The notes beneath the pieces were generated by a model. That model had not been told where the DNA came from and searched no databases. It worked only from the letters and a program-made list of their open reading frames with translations. 44,798 nucleotides of DNA from the NCBI GenBank assembly GCA_041580375.1, contig JBFGDZ010000004.1, forward strand, positions 1-44,798, written 5' to 3'. Shown here piece by piece: positions 15,075 through 22,328 of the stretch. Every line of letters begins with the position of its first letter. The first letter of the stretch is position 1. The translations under genes and the position numbers were made by a program. The DNA comes from JAPUIN01 sp041580375. Its GTDB lineage: Bacteria > Acidobacteriota > Polarisedimenticolia > Gp22-AA2.

Positions 15075-15931
15075 GGGATCACCTTCTCGAGCGAGTACGC
15101 GATCAGATCGGTGGCGCCCGCCTCGCGCAGCCGGATGAGGTGCGCCGCCAATCCCTCCCGCAGCACCGCCGCCTTCACCGCATATCCCTTGCCGCCGTGC
15201 AGTTCCTGGATCGTCGGTGACTTCATCGCCGGCAGGATCGCGACGACCGCGTCGAGCCTCTCCCGGCTCACGTTCATCTCGAGCAGCACGCGCCTGCGGG
15301 CCTCGAGCACGGCCTGCATCATGGTCCGGAGGGCCTCGATGCGCTCGCGCTTCCACGGATCCTCGAGGGCGGAGCGCGCCGCGAGGAATCGCGTCGTCGA
15401 TCGGAGGACCTCGTCCAGGACCCGCAGGTGATTGTCGTGCAGCGTCGTCCCGGTCGAGACCAGGTCCAGGATGAGATCGGCGTCCTCGGGAGGAAAGACC
15501 TCCGTGGCCCCGTAGGTCCGGATGAAGAGATACGGCTGCCCCCGCTTCTTCATGTAGCGGCGCGTGAGGGTTTCGAACTCGGCGGCGACGATGAGCGGCC
15601 GGTCCAGGCCGGAGAGCCGGTCCGCCGTCTCCTCGGGGGCGGCGGCCACGAGCGTGACGGGATCGAGGCCCGTGTCCAGGATCTCGACGATCTTCGCTCC
15701 GCTCTCCTGCACCCAGTCGTGACCGGTGAAGCCGCAATCGTGCGCGCCGAGCTCGATCAGCTTGGGGATGTTCTGGGGCTTGAGATACTTGATCTCGATT
15801 CCGGGGTCCGAGACCCGGGGCCTGTAGGAGCGCCCGTCGCTCCGCACGGCCAGCCCGGCGCCCGCCAGCAGCCGGAGAACCCCCTCCGTGATCCGTCCCT
15901 TGGGCAGGGCCAGTCGAAGTGTCTCTGTCAT
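15071..15931 (-). CDS. hisG: ATP phosphoribosyltransferase, long form
   Basis: A 286-residue enzyme that joins ATP and PRPP in the first, committed step of histidine synthesis. The N-terminal LRLALPKGRITEGV, the core HDCGFTGHDWVQESG and the PRPP-binding LVSTGTTLHDNHL are clear. A C-terminal regulatory ACT-like segment follows (about 210-286, including LPAMKSPTIQEL), so this is the long, histidine-inhibited form and no HisZ is needed. ATG 15931 has GGAAAGG upstream. A 6-bp hairpin (15944-15961) lies immediately before this ribosome site, and a His-rich leader peptide is encoded further upstream. First structural gene of the operon. Confidence 0.96.
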   Translation of the reverse strand: MTETLRLALPKGRITEGVLRLLAGAGLAVRSDGRSYRPRVSDPGIEIKYLKPQNIPKLIELGAHDCGFTGHDWVQESGAKIVEILDTGLDPVTLVAAAPEETADRLSGLDRPLIVAAEFETLTRRYMKKRGQPYLFIRTYGATEVFPPEDADLILDLVSTGTTLHDNHLRVLDEVLRSTTRFLAARSALEDPWKRERIEALRTMMQAVLEARRRVLLEMNVSRERLDAVVAILPAMKSPTIQELHGGKGYAVKAAVLREGLAAHLIRLREAGATDLIAYSLEKVIP

Positions 15932-15943
15932 CGCGACCTTTCC

Positions 15944-16165
15944 GGCGGGTCGTCCCCCGCCCCGCTTCGCGGCCGGCCTCCCCGAAGGGACGCGCTGGCG
16001 GCTCGTCGCGCCACCCGGTGCCGGGGATCCGGGCCTCGAACGTCGATGGGCCCTCGATGCCGAATAGGTATGAGAATCCCCGGGTCGTCGATGCAAGCGT
16101 CCGGGCGGAGGGAAGACTACCGTGAGTGGCGGCCGGTGATCCCCCTCGGTGCGCGGACGCACCGA
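15944..16165 (-). promoter_or_regulatory. Attenuator-like leader of the histidine operon
   Basis: The RNA between the leader-peptide His codons and hisG contains ordered, partly exclusive pairings. An 8-bp perfect hairpin (16146-16153 with 16158-16165) begins exactly at the last His codon of the cluster. The next segment, GGGGATC (16144-16138), can pair with GATCCCC within 16021-16030. That same segment, as ATCCCCGG, can instead pair with CCGGGGAT at 16083-16076. A last hairpin, GGCGGG/CCCGCC (15944-15949 with 15956-15961), abuts the hisG Shine-Dalgarno. No T-tract is seen, so control could be by translation initiation or Rho rather than an intrinsic terminator. Pairings were found by eye, not by folding. 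Confidence 0.55.
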
Positions 16166-16230
16166 TGGGCGTGGCGATGGCCGTGGCGGGTGGTGTTTCG
16201 GATCGTGGTCGTGTTGGCCGCTTCACTCAT
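16117..16230 (-). CDS. hisL: Histidine-rich leader peptide of the his operon
   Basis: A 37-codon ORF, ATG 16230 to TAG 16117, lies between a predicted promoter and hisG. Codons 16-22 read HGHRHAH: four His codons in seven positions (16165-16185), with a fifth His at codon 35, in a peptide otherwise rich in Thr and Arg. An 8-bp hairpin begins at the end of this cluster. By analogy with known his-operon attenuators, scarce charged tRNA-His would stall the ribosome here and change the downstream folding. The alternating His/other pattern differs from the seven-His run of enteric HisL. The ATG lies only nine bases after the predicted -10, so the message may be nearly leaderless. It is not annotated by usual length cut-offs. 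Confidence 0.7.
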   Translation of the reverse strand: MSEAANTTTIRNTTRHGHRHAHRCVRAPRGITGRHSR

Positions 16231-16239
16231 GGCTCCGCA

Positions 16240-16268
16240 ATGGTACGGTGGCCGCGGGGGCCTGTCAA
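16240..16268 (-). promoter_or_regulatory. Sigma70-type promoter of the histidine operon
   Basis: On the minus strand TTGACA (16268-16263), a 17-base spacer and TACCAT (16245-16240): a perfect -35 and a 4/6 -10. The predicted start is close to 16234, a few bases before the leader-peptide ATG at 16230. It sits in the 47-base gap after the Mug gene stop, so the his operon need not depend on upstream transcription. Confidence 0.6.
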
Positions 16269-16277
16269 GGCGAATGG

Positions 16278-16967
16278 TCAGGCCCGAGGGCGCACCCCCG
16301 GGTGCCGCCGCGGGGGCCGCCGGCAACGCTCCCGCCGCGTGCGCAGGCGCATCAGAGTCCTCCTCAGGCGGCGGAAGGCGGACAGCATGGCGTCCGGGGA
16401 AACGGAGGCGTTTCGGCCGCTCGGATTCGGCAGCACGGCGAGCGGAACGCCCTCGCAGCGTCCCGCGATTCCTCCGAGACGAACGGCGGGGCGGGGTCGC
16501 GCGCGCAGGCCGGAACGTGCGGCCGGCCGGGCCCGTCGCGGAGGGGGATCGAGATGGGGTTGCAGATGGCGCAGCAGGGTCACGCCGACCAGAGCGACGA
16601 GGAGGGGCCTCAGGCGACGGATCTTCCGGCGCAGGAGCCGTGCTCCCCGGGCGAACTCGTCCGTCTCGAGATCGGCGCTTCCGGCCGTGGGCCGGGAGAC
16701 GAGATTCGTGAGACCGAAGCCCAGCCGGGGAAGGCGCGCGTCGTCGGTGCAGTCCAGGCGCCCGGCCGTCAGACGTGACTCGTGCAGGAGCCGCCAGAAA
16801 CGGTTCGAGCGGCCGGCGTAGTGGTGGCCGACGGCGGCCGATCGCAGCCCCGGATTGATGCCGACGAACAGCACGTCGAGGCGCGGTCCGACCCGATCCG
16901 GCAGCCGTCCCGGCCGGGGCGGCGGCTCCCCTGGCCTGCCTCGCTTCGCGATAGAATTCCGGCGCAT
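16278..16967 (-). CDS. mug: Mug/TDG-family uracil (thymine) mismatch DNA glycosylase
   Basis: A 229-residue DNA repair enzyme that removes uracil or thymine from G-U/G-T mismatches. Family motifs are LFVGINPGLRSA (33-44, with catalytic Asn38) and the DNA-intercalating loop LPNPSGRNAS (179-188), with SNRFWRLLHESRL between. The C-terminus is an Arg-rich tail of about 35 residues, possibly DNA-binding. ATG 16967 gives a usual-length N-terminus; a longer reading to 17069 would overlap the divergent EVE gene. An imperfect inverted repeat (GCTCCCG/CGGGAGC, about 16968-16989) sits right at its start and may be an operator for one or both divergent genes. Confidence 0.85.
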   Translation of the reverse strand: MRRNSIAKRGRPGEPPPRPGRLPDRVGPRLDVLFVGINPGLRSAAVGHHYAGRSNRFWRLLHESRLTAGRLDCTDDARLPRLGFGLTNLVSRPTAGSADLETDEFARGARLLRRKIRRLRPLLVALVGVTLLRHLQPHLDPPPRRARPAARSGLRARPRPAVRLGGIAGRCEGVPLAVLPNPSGRNASVSPDAMLSAFRRLRRTLMRLRTRRERCRRPPRRHPGVRPRA

Positions 16968-17052
16968 GCTCCCGATGGTATCCGGGAGCGCTTCCGGCGG
17001 GAACCGGCGCGATCGGCCGGCGATCCGGCGGAGCGGTCCGGGGGGGGGGCCG

Positions 17053-18441
17053 ATGAACTGGCTGATCAAGGAGGAGCCCCGCTCCTACTCGTTCGACGAG
17101 CTCAGCGCGGAGGGGCGCACGCGGTGGTCCGGGGTGAAAAACCCGCTGGCCCAGCAGCATCTGCGGGCCGTGCGCCGGGGAGATCGGATACTCTATTACC
17201 ACACCGGTCAGGAGAGGGCGGTTGTGGGGGTGGCCCGGGCCGCCTCGGCTCCCTACCCCGATCCGGACGACCGCACCGGTCGGCGCGTGGCGATCGACGT
17301 CGAACCGGTTCGGCGACTGCGCCGCCCCGTCGCTCTCGCCGAGATGAGAGGGCGCGCCGCGTTCGCCGATTTCGCGCTCGTCCGCATCCCGAGGCTCTCG
17401 GTCATGCCGGTGAGCGACCGCCAGTGGAGGGAGATCGAGAGGATGGCAGGTGAGCACGACAGGAGCGCCGCGCGCCGTCCCCGCCGCGGAAAAACGTTGA
17501 TCGTTGCTCTCGCGATCGCCGCCGCGGCGATCGCCCCGTCCGCGCCCCTCGCATCCGATCCGCTCAGCGCCGGGGACCTCGACCGCATCCTCGGACGTGC
17601 GGACCGATCGCTCGGCAAGGCGGAGAACGCCGTGCGCGGAAGCGACCCCGGGCGCGTGAGCCTCCTGTTGCAGCGCGTCGACGAGGAGATGGCGCAGTTC
17701 GAGAGCGGCAGCCGCCTGGCCGACCTCGAAGCGGCGCTCGAGAGCGGCCGCGCCTCGGCGGACGGCGGCGACCTGCAGGGCGCGGCGGAGGCGGTGCGCC
17801 GGGCGCGGGTCGTCCTGCCCGCCCTGTCCGACTACACGGAGACCCGGCAGGCCGAGATCGAAAGCCGCGGCGCGCTGCGGGCCGCCGGGGCGAACGACGC
17901 GGACGGGTATCTCGCGGCGCTCGAGCGTTTCGAAACGGCCGTGATGCCTGGGGTCCTCGTGACGCGCATCACCGAGGTCAGGGAGGCGATCGCCCGGGCG
18001 CGCGCGGCCATGGTCCGCCGCGACATGGAGGCGGGCCGCCTCGAGGTGGACGCGGCGCGCCGCGCCCTCGCCGGGCTGCGTCTCGCCGGGGCGCTGAGCC
18101 GATCGCTGTTCTCGCTGCGGATCGGATCGGAGATGATGGACGACAGCGCCCTGCTCGCCGCCCGCGATCACCTGAATCGCGCGCTCCGGAGCCTGAGCAC
18201 GGCGATCGAGTTCGCTCCCGAGGATCTGCGGGACGATCTGGACGCGGCGCGGGCGCGCGTTCAGGCTATTCGCAAGCGGCTCGGCAAGCCGCAGGACGGC
18301 GATCTGGACGCGCTCAGGGAGATCACCGGGGTCATCGAGCGCACCCGGGAGGCGCTGGACGACGATCCGGGGCTCGCGTCGATTCCCGTACGCGGAGCAC
18401 CGGCGGCGGCTTGGCCCGGCGCCGGGCCTGTGCCAGAATGA
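17053..18441 (+). CDS. EVE-domain protein fused in frame to a signal-peptide-like segment and helical domain
   Basis: A single open frame of 462 codons. Residues 1-132 are a complete EVE domain (NWLIKEEP, WSGVKNPLAQQHLR, GDRILYYHTG, VVGVARAA, PRLSVMPVS), a PUA-like fold that recognises modified bases in nucleic acids and is normally a cytoplasmic stand-alone protein of about this length. Where such proteins usually stop, the frame continues into a basic region, a hydrophobic Ala-rich core (about residues 148-162) with a signal-type cleavage site, and about 290 residues of charged, probably all-helical sequence. Either this is a real membrane-tethered fusion, or two genes whose shared frame comes from a lost stop or an indel. 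A TGA in another frame at 17451-17453 would end the EVE part. The gene lies seven bases before the BON gene. Confidence 0.7.
   Translation: MNWLIKEEPRSYSFDELSAEGRTRWSGVKNPLAQQHLRAVRRGDRILYYHTGQERAVVGVARAASAPYPDPDDRTGRRVAIDVEPVRRLRRPVALAEMRGRAAFADFALVRIPRLSVMPVSDRQWREIERMAGEHDRSAARRPRRGKTLIVALAIAAAAIAPSAPLASDPLSAGDLDRILGRADRSLGKAENAVRGSDPGRVSLLLQRVDEEMAQFESGSRLADLEAALESGRASADGGDLQGAAEAVRRARVVLPALSDYTETRQAEIESRGALRAAGANDADGYLAALERFETAVMPGVLVTRITEVREAIARARAAMVRRDMEAGRLEVDAARRALAGLRLAGALSRSLFSLRIGSEMMDDSALLAARDHLNRALRSLSTAIEFAPEDLRDDLDAARARVQAIRKRLGKPQDGDLDALREITGVIERTREALDDDPGLASIPVRGAPAAAWPGAGPVPE
17443..18441 (+). CDS. Probable internal start: secreted helical protein within the EVE fusion frame
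   Basis: ATG 17443 lies in the EVE frame exactly where the EVE domain ends and is preceded by a strong ribosome site (GGAGGGAG, 17426-17433, about 9 bases away). Translation from here gives 332 residues with a textbook Sec signal: basic RRPRRGK, hydrophobic core LIVALAIAAAAIA, and cleavage after APLA (residue 37). The mature part is rich in Ala, Arg, Glu and Leu with repeated amphipathic helices (for example EAIARARAAMVRRDM and RDHLNRALRSLSTAIEF), probably a periplasmic helical bundle. No family is recognised. It would be the first gene of a cell-envelope operon with the BON and M16 proteins. Confidence 0.5.
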   Translation: MAGEHDRSAARRPRRGKTLIVALAIAAAAIAPSAPLASDPLSAGDLDRILGRADRSLGKAENAVRGSDPGRVSLLLQRVDEEMAQFESGSRLADLEAALESGRASADGGDLQGAAEAVRRARVVLPALSDYTETRQAEIESRGALRAAGANDADGYLAALERFETAVMPGVLVTRITEVREAIARARAAMVRRDMEAGRLEVDAARRALAGLRLAGALSRSLFSLRIGSEMMDDSALLAARDHLNRALRSLSTAIEFAPEDLRDDLDAARARVQAIRKRLGKPQDGDLDALREITGVIERTREALDDDPGLASIPVRGAPAAAWPGAGPVPE

Positions 18442-18448
18442 TCGCTCG

Positions 18449-19261
18449 ATGTCGAGACGACGCCCGAGCCTCATCGCCCTGATCCTCGCCCCCCCGTTCG
18501 TCGCGGGTCTGCTCCTCGCGCCCGCGGGAGCCGCCGACGAGACCATCCCCAGGAACATCGCGGGGCCGGGCGACTACGCCCTCCGGGAGCAGATCGTCTA
18601 CCAGCTGGGGCGGGACCCGGAGCTCGCCGGGGAGAGGCTGAGCGTCCTGCTCGTGAACGGCGGCGCCGTCTTCTCGGGGACCATCAGCAGCTACGCTCTC
18701 AAGATGCGCCTCCTGCGCCTGACCGGGTTCATCCGGGGGATCGTCAACGTCACCGATGAGATGGTGGTCGGCCGGGCCGACCTGACGGATGAGGCGCTGA
18801 GGGACGCGGTGGCCGCGATCCTGATGGATGCCGCGGAGTCGATCGGGCTCTCCGATCTGGACGTTCGCGTCGAGGACGCCGTCGTGACGCTCCGGGGACG
18901 AGTCAATCGCTTTCCCGATCGGATCCAGGCCGAGGAGCTGACCGGGTCGGTCCTGGGCGTGACGCGCGTGATCAACCTGATGACCGCGAAGGACGTGCCC
19001 CCGGTGACCGCCGAACGCCCGCTGGCTCACGCCGTCGCGGATTACCTCCTGGACTTCCGGGCTTTCCCGCACCTGGGACAGATCGAGGTCAGCGAGTCGG
19101 ACGGCGTCGTCACGCTGGGCGGCCGCGTGTCGTTCTTCTACACCCGCCGTCAGGCCGAGGTGATGGTCGGCCTGATCGAGGGGGTCAGGCGCGTCGAGAA
19201 CCGCATCGCGGTCGATCCGTCGCTCACCCTCACCCGTCCCGACGTCAAGGTCATCCGGTGA
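18449..19261 (+). CDS. Periplasmic protein with three BON domains
   Basis: 270 residues. A signal peptide (basic RRR, hydrophobic core, cut near AGA-A, residue 28) is followed by three BON-like units of about 70 residues (about 42-110, 112-180 and 188-262). Each ends in the typical strand pattern: VFSGTISSYALKMRL...VNVTDEM, VTLRGRVNRF...VTRVINLM and VTLGGRVSFFYTRRQAEV...VENRI. BON domains are small alpha/beta folds of osmotically induced and outer-membrane-associated proteins and probably bind phospholipid or the cell surface. It starts seven bases after the preceding gene, and its stop overlaps the next start as GTGA, indicating one operon. Confidence 0.88.
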   Translation: MSRRRPSLIALILAPPFVAGLLLAPAGAADETIPRNIAGPGDYALREQIVYQLGRDPELAGERLSVLLVNGGAVFSGTISSYALKMRLLRLTGFIRGIVNVTDEMVVGRADLTDEALRDAVAAILMDAAESIGLSDLDVRVEDAVVTLRGRVNRFPDRIQAEELTGSVLGVTRVINLMTAKDVPPVTAERPLAHAVADYLLDFRAFPHLGQIEVSESDGVVTLGGRVSFFYTRRQAEVMVGLIEGVRRVENRIAVDPSLTLTRPDVKVIR

Positions 19262-20850
19262 GCCCCGTGGCCTGCGGGATCGGGCCCCGCGGCGTCCTGC
19301 GCGGCGCCATCCTGGCCGCGCTGCTTTCCGCGCTCGCCCCGGGCCCGCCCGCCTCCGCCCAGAATCTCGAAGGCCGCGTCGAGCGGATCACCCTCGACAA
19401 CGGCATGCGATTCCTCATCGTGCGGCGCGACGCCGCGCCCGTCTTCTCGGCCAATCTGCGGTTCCGGGTCGGCGCCGTCGACGATCCCGCCGGCGCCAGC
19501 GGCATGGCCCATCTCTTCGAGCACATGGCGTTCAAGGGGACCTCGATCATCGGCACCCGCGACGCCGCGGCCGAGGCCGCGATCCTCGACGCGCTCGATC
19601 GCGTCGTCCGGGACCTGCACGCGGAGATGGATCGGGACGGGAAGACCGATCCGGAGCGCCTGCGCTCTCTGCGCGAGGAGATGAAGACCCTCGAGAAGCG
19701 GCACGCCGCGCTCGTCGTCAAGGACGAGTTCAGCGAGATCCTCTCGTCACAGGGAGCCCTGGGCCTCAACGCCTCGACCGGCCAGGATCTGACCTCGTAC
19801 GTCGTCAGCCTTCCCGCCAACCGGCTCGAGCTCTGGTGCCTCATGGAGTCGGCGCGGCTGCGGGATCCGGTCCTGCGCGAGTTCTACTCGGAGCGGGACG
19901 TCGTCATGGAGGAGCGCCGCATGCGGGTGGAGAACCACCCCGACGGCAAGCTCTACGAGCAGATTCTGCTGACGGCGTTTCAGGCGCACCCCTACCGGCT
20001 CTCCGTGGTCGGATGGATGGAGGATCTGGCGCGCATGACCCGCGCGGAAGCCGAGGCGTTCAGGCGGCGTTATTACGTTCCCAACAACGCGGTCGCCGCC
20101 CTCGTGGGTGACATCGATCCGGTCGCGGCGGCGGCTCTGATCCGCAGGTACTTCGGCGCCGTCCCCGCCGGTCCGGTTCCTCCCGCGGTGACGCTGACCG
20201 AGCCGCCCCAGCGCGGCGAGCGCCGCATCCAGGTGGAATACGAAGCCGAGCCCCGCCTGATGATCGCCTTCCGCAAGCCCAACATGCCGCATCCCGACGA
20301 CATCGTCTTCGACGTGATCGAGTCGCTGCTGGCGTCGGGGCGGACGTCCCGGCTGTTCCGCCGGCTCGTCATCGAGACGCGCGTGGCGTCCGGGGTGTCG
20401 GCCTTCGAGGTGCCCGGGGAGCGCTACCCCAACCTGTTTCTCATCGCGGTGGAGCCCCGCGCCCCGCACACACCGGACGAAGCGGCCGCCGCCGTCCAGG
20501 AGGAGCTCGATCGCCTGGCCGCCGCCCCGGTGCCGGACCGGGAGATCCAGAAGGTGCGCAATCAGCTGGAGGCCTCGTTCCTCTACGCCCTCAGGAGCAA
20601 CCCGGGGCTCGCCTCGCAACTCTCCTACTTCGAGATCCTGACGGGACGCTGGGAGGACCTGCTGGCCTACCAGCGCGACCTCGCGGCGGTGACGCCGGAG
20701 CGCGTCCGCGATGTGGCCGCTCGCGCCTTCACGCCTTCGAACCGGACGATCGCCGTGCTGACCCGGTCCCCGTCCCCACCGGGCGCGCCGTCCGGTCCGG
20801 CGGGCGGGAACGCGGGATCCGGAGACGCGGCGGGAGCGGAAGGACGATGA
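19258..20850 (+). CDS. M16-family zinc metallopeptidase, catalytic partner
   Basis: A 530-residue exported peptidase of the pitrilysin/processing-peptidase family. The signal peptide ends near ASA-QN (residue 34). The inverted zinc motif HxxEH is intact as HLFEH (85-89), and the third ligand Glu lies in SERDVVMEERR (about 211-221). An extra charged segment of about 55 residues (105-160) separates the two, longer than in minimal members. The C-terminus is a Pro/Gly/Ser/Ala tail. The start GTG 19258 overlaps the BON stop. The next gene is an M16 homologue without the zinc motif, so the two probably form a heterodimer degrading peptides in the periplasm. Confidence 0.92.
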   Translation: MSPVACGIGPRGVLRGAILAALLSALAPGPPASAQNLEGRVERITLDNGMRFLIVRRDAAPVFSANLRFRVGAVDDPAGASGMAHLFEHMAFKGTSIIGTRDAAAEAAILDALDRVVRDLHAEMDRDGKTDPERLRSLREEMKTLEKRHAALVVKDEFSEILSSQGALGLNASTGQDLTSYVVSLPANRLELWCLMESARLRDPVLREFYSERDVVMEERRMRVENHPDGKLYEQILLTAFQAHPYRLSVVGWMEDLARMTRAEAEAFRRRYYVPNNAVAALVGDIDPVAAAALIRRYFGAVPAGPVPPAVTLTEPPQRGERRIQVEYEAEPRLMIAFRKPNMPHPDDIVFDVIESLLASGRTSRLFRRLVIETRVASGVSAFEVPGERYPNLFLIAVEPRAPHTPDEAAAAVQEELDRLAAAPVPDREIQKVRNQLEASFLYALRSNPGLASQLSYFEILTGRWEDLLAYQRDLAAVTPERVRDVAARAFTPSNRTIAVLTRSPSPPGAPSGPAGGNAGSGDAAGAEGR

Positions 20851-22328
20851 GCCGTCCGCGGATCGCCCTCGCGATCGCTCTGGCCCTCGCCTGTGCGGCG
20901 GCCGCCGACCCCGCTCCGCCGCAGGACCCACGGACCCTGACCTATACGCCGCTGACGATCGCCTTTCCGGAGCCGCGGACCCTTCGCATGGACAACGGCC
21001 TCATCGTCCATTTGTTCGTGGACCGGGAGCTGCCGATCGTCGATCTCGCCTTCTACATGAAGGCCGGGGCGATCTACGACTCCCCCGACAGGGCGGGGCT
21101 CGCCGAGATCGCCATGTTCCTCATGCGCACCGGCGGCACACGGGACATGACCCCGGACGAGATCGACGCGGCTCTCGAGTTCATGCCCGCGACGGCGCAC
21201 CTCTCCGCCGATCTCGACATCGCGAGCGGGTCGCTCTCGGCGCTCAGCAAGGACTTCCCCGAGGCGCTGCGCATCTTCGCAGGCATGCTCCGCGCTCCGC
21301 GCTTCGATGAGGAGCGGCTCGATCTCGCGAAGGCGCGGTCCATCGAGGGGATCCGCCGGCGGTGGGACGACCCGGCCGACATCGCGGACCTCAACTTCCG
21401 AGCCCTCGTGTACGGGCGCCGCAGCCCCTGGGCGCGGCTGGAGACCGCCGCCACGATCGGGTCGATCGACCGCGGCGATCTCGAGGCGTTCCACCGCCGC
21501 TATGTGCATCCGAACAACATGGTGATGGGGATCGCCGGCGACTTCGATCCGGCCGGGATGCGGGCGCTCCTGGAGCGGACGTTCGGATCCTGGAGGCGGG
21601 CCAAGGTGAATCTCCCCCCGGTCGCGGATCTCGAGCGGACCGCCCATCCGGGAGTTCACCTGATCGAGCGCCCGTTGAACCAGACGACCCTCGCGATCGG
21701 CCACCTCGGCGCCAACCGCTTCGATCGGGACAAGTTTCCCCTCAAGATCCTCAGCCACGTCCTCGGCGAGGGCGGGTTCTCCTCCCGGCTCGTGAAGGAG
21801 ATCCGCTCCTCGCGCGGCCTCGCCTACTCGATCGGCGGCGGCGTCGGCGTGGACTCCGACCGGGGGCTGTTCCAGATCACGGGCCAGACGCGCGCGGACG
21901 CGACGGTGGAGGCGATCCAGGCCGTCCGGGAGATCGCGGACGACCTGCGGGAGCACGGGCCGACGGAGGAGGAGCTTCAGCAGGCCAAGGACGCGAGCAT
22001 CAACTCGTTCGTCTTCTCCATGGAGGGGACCGCACGCTTCATGCGCGCGTACCTCTATTACGAAGCGTACGGATATCCCAGAGACTTCCTCGAGACCTAC
22101 CGGGACCGCATCGCCGCGGTCACGAGGGCGCAGGTGAGGCGCGCCGCGCGGAAGCACATCCAGCCGGATCGTCTCGTGATCCTCGCGGTGGGGAATCCGG
22201 CCGACTTCGATCGGCCGCTGACCGCCCTGGATTTCGGTGAGCCGCAGCGATGGGCGCTCCAGGACGGAGGAGCGGAGAAAGTCGTGGACGCTCCGCTCAG
22301 CGAAACAGCGGGATCTGCTCCGCCTTGA
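20847..22328 (+). CDS. M16-family peptidase homologue, catalytically inactive partner
   Basis: 493 residues with a signal peptide (cut near AAA-DP, residue 20). The M16 fold is clear: RTLRMDNGLIVHLFVDRELPIVDLAFYMKAG, then FHRRYVHPNNMVMGIAGDFDP, and the substrate-binding R/Y region SRGLAYSIGGG typical of the non-catalytic subunit. At the zinc site HxxEH is replaced by AEIAM (GLAEIAMFLM), so it cannot bind the catalytic metal. In paired M16 systems this subunit contributes substrate binding. ATG 20847 overlaps the catalytic partner's stop as ATGA. Its 3' end overlaps the convergent nuclease gene by 32 bases. Confidence 0.92.
   Translation: MSRPRIALAIALALACAAAADPAPPQDPRTLTYTPLTIAFPEPRTLRMDNGLIVHLFVDRELPIVDLAFYMKAGAIYDSPDRAGLAEIAMFLMRTGGTRDMTPDEIDAALEFMPATAHLSADLDIASGSLSALSKDFPEALRIFAGMLRAPRFDEERLDLAKARSIEGIRRRWDDPADIADLNFRALVYGRRSPWARLETAATIGSIDRGDLEAFHRRYVHPNNMVMGIAGDFDPAGMRALLERTFGSWRRAKVNLPPVADLERTAHPGVHLIERPLNQTTLAIGHLGANRFDRDKFPLKILSHVLGEGGFSSRLVKEIRSSRGLAYSIGGGVGVDSDRGLFQITGQTRADATVEAIQAVREIADDLREHGPTEEELQQAKDASINSFVFSMEGTARFMRAYLYYEAYGYPRDFLETYRDRIAAVTRAQVRRAARKHIQPDRLVILAVGNPADFDRPLTALDFGEPQRWALQDGGAEKVVDAPLSETAGSAPP

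Noticed and set aside
16231..18558. Upstream continuation of the His-rich leader frame to 18558
   Set aside because: It runs antisense to the EVE gene and overlaps Mug; the promoter at 16240-16268 places the start at ATG 16230.
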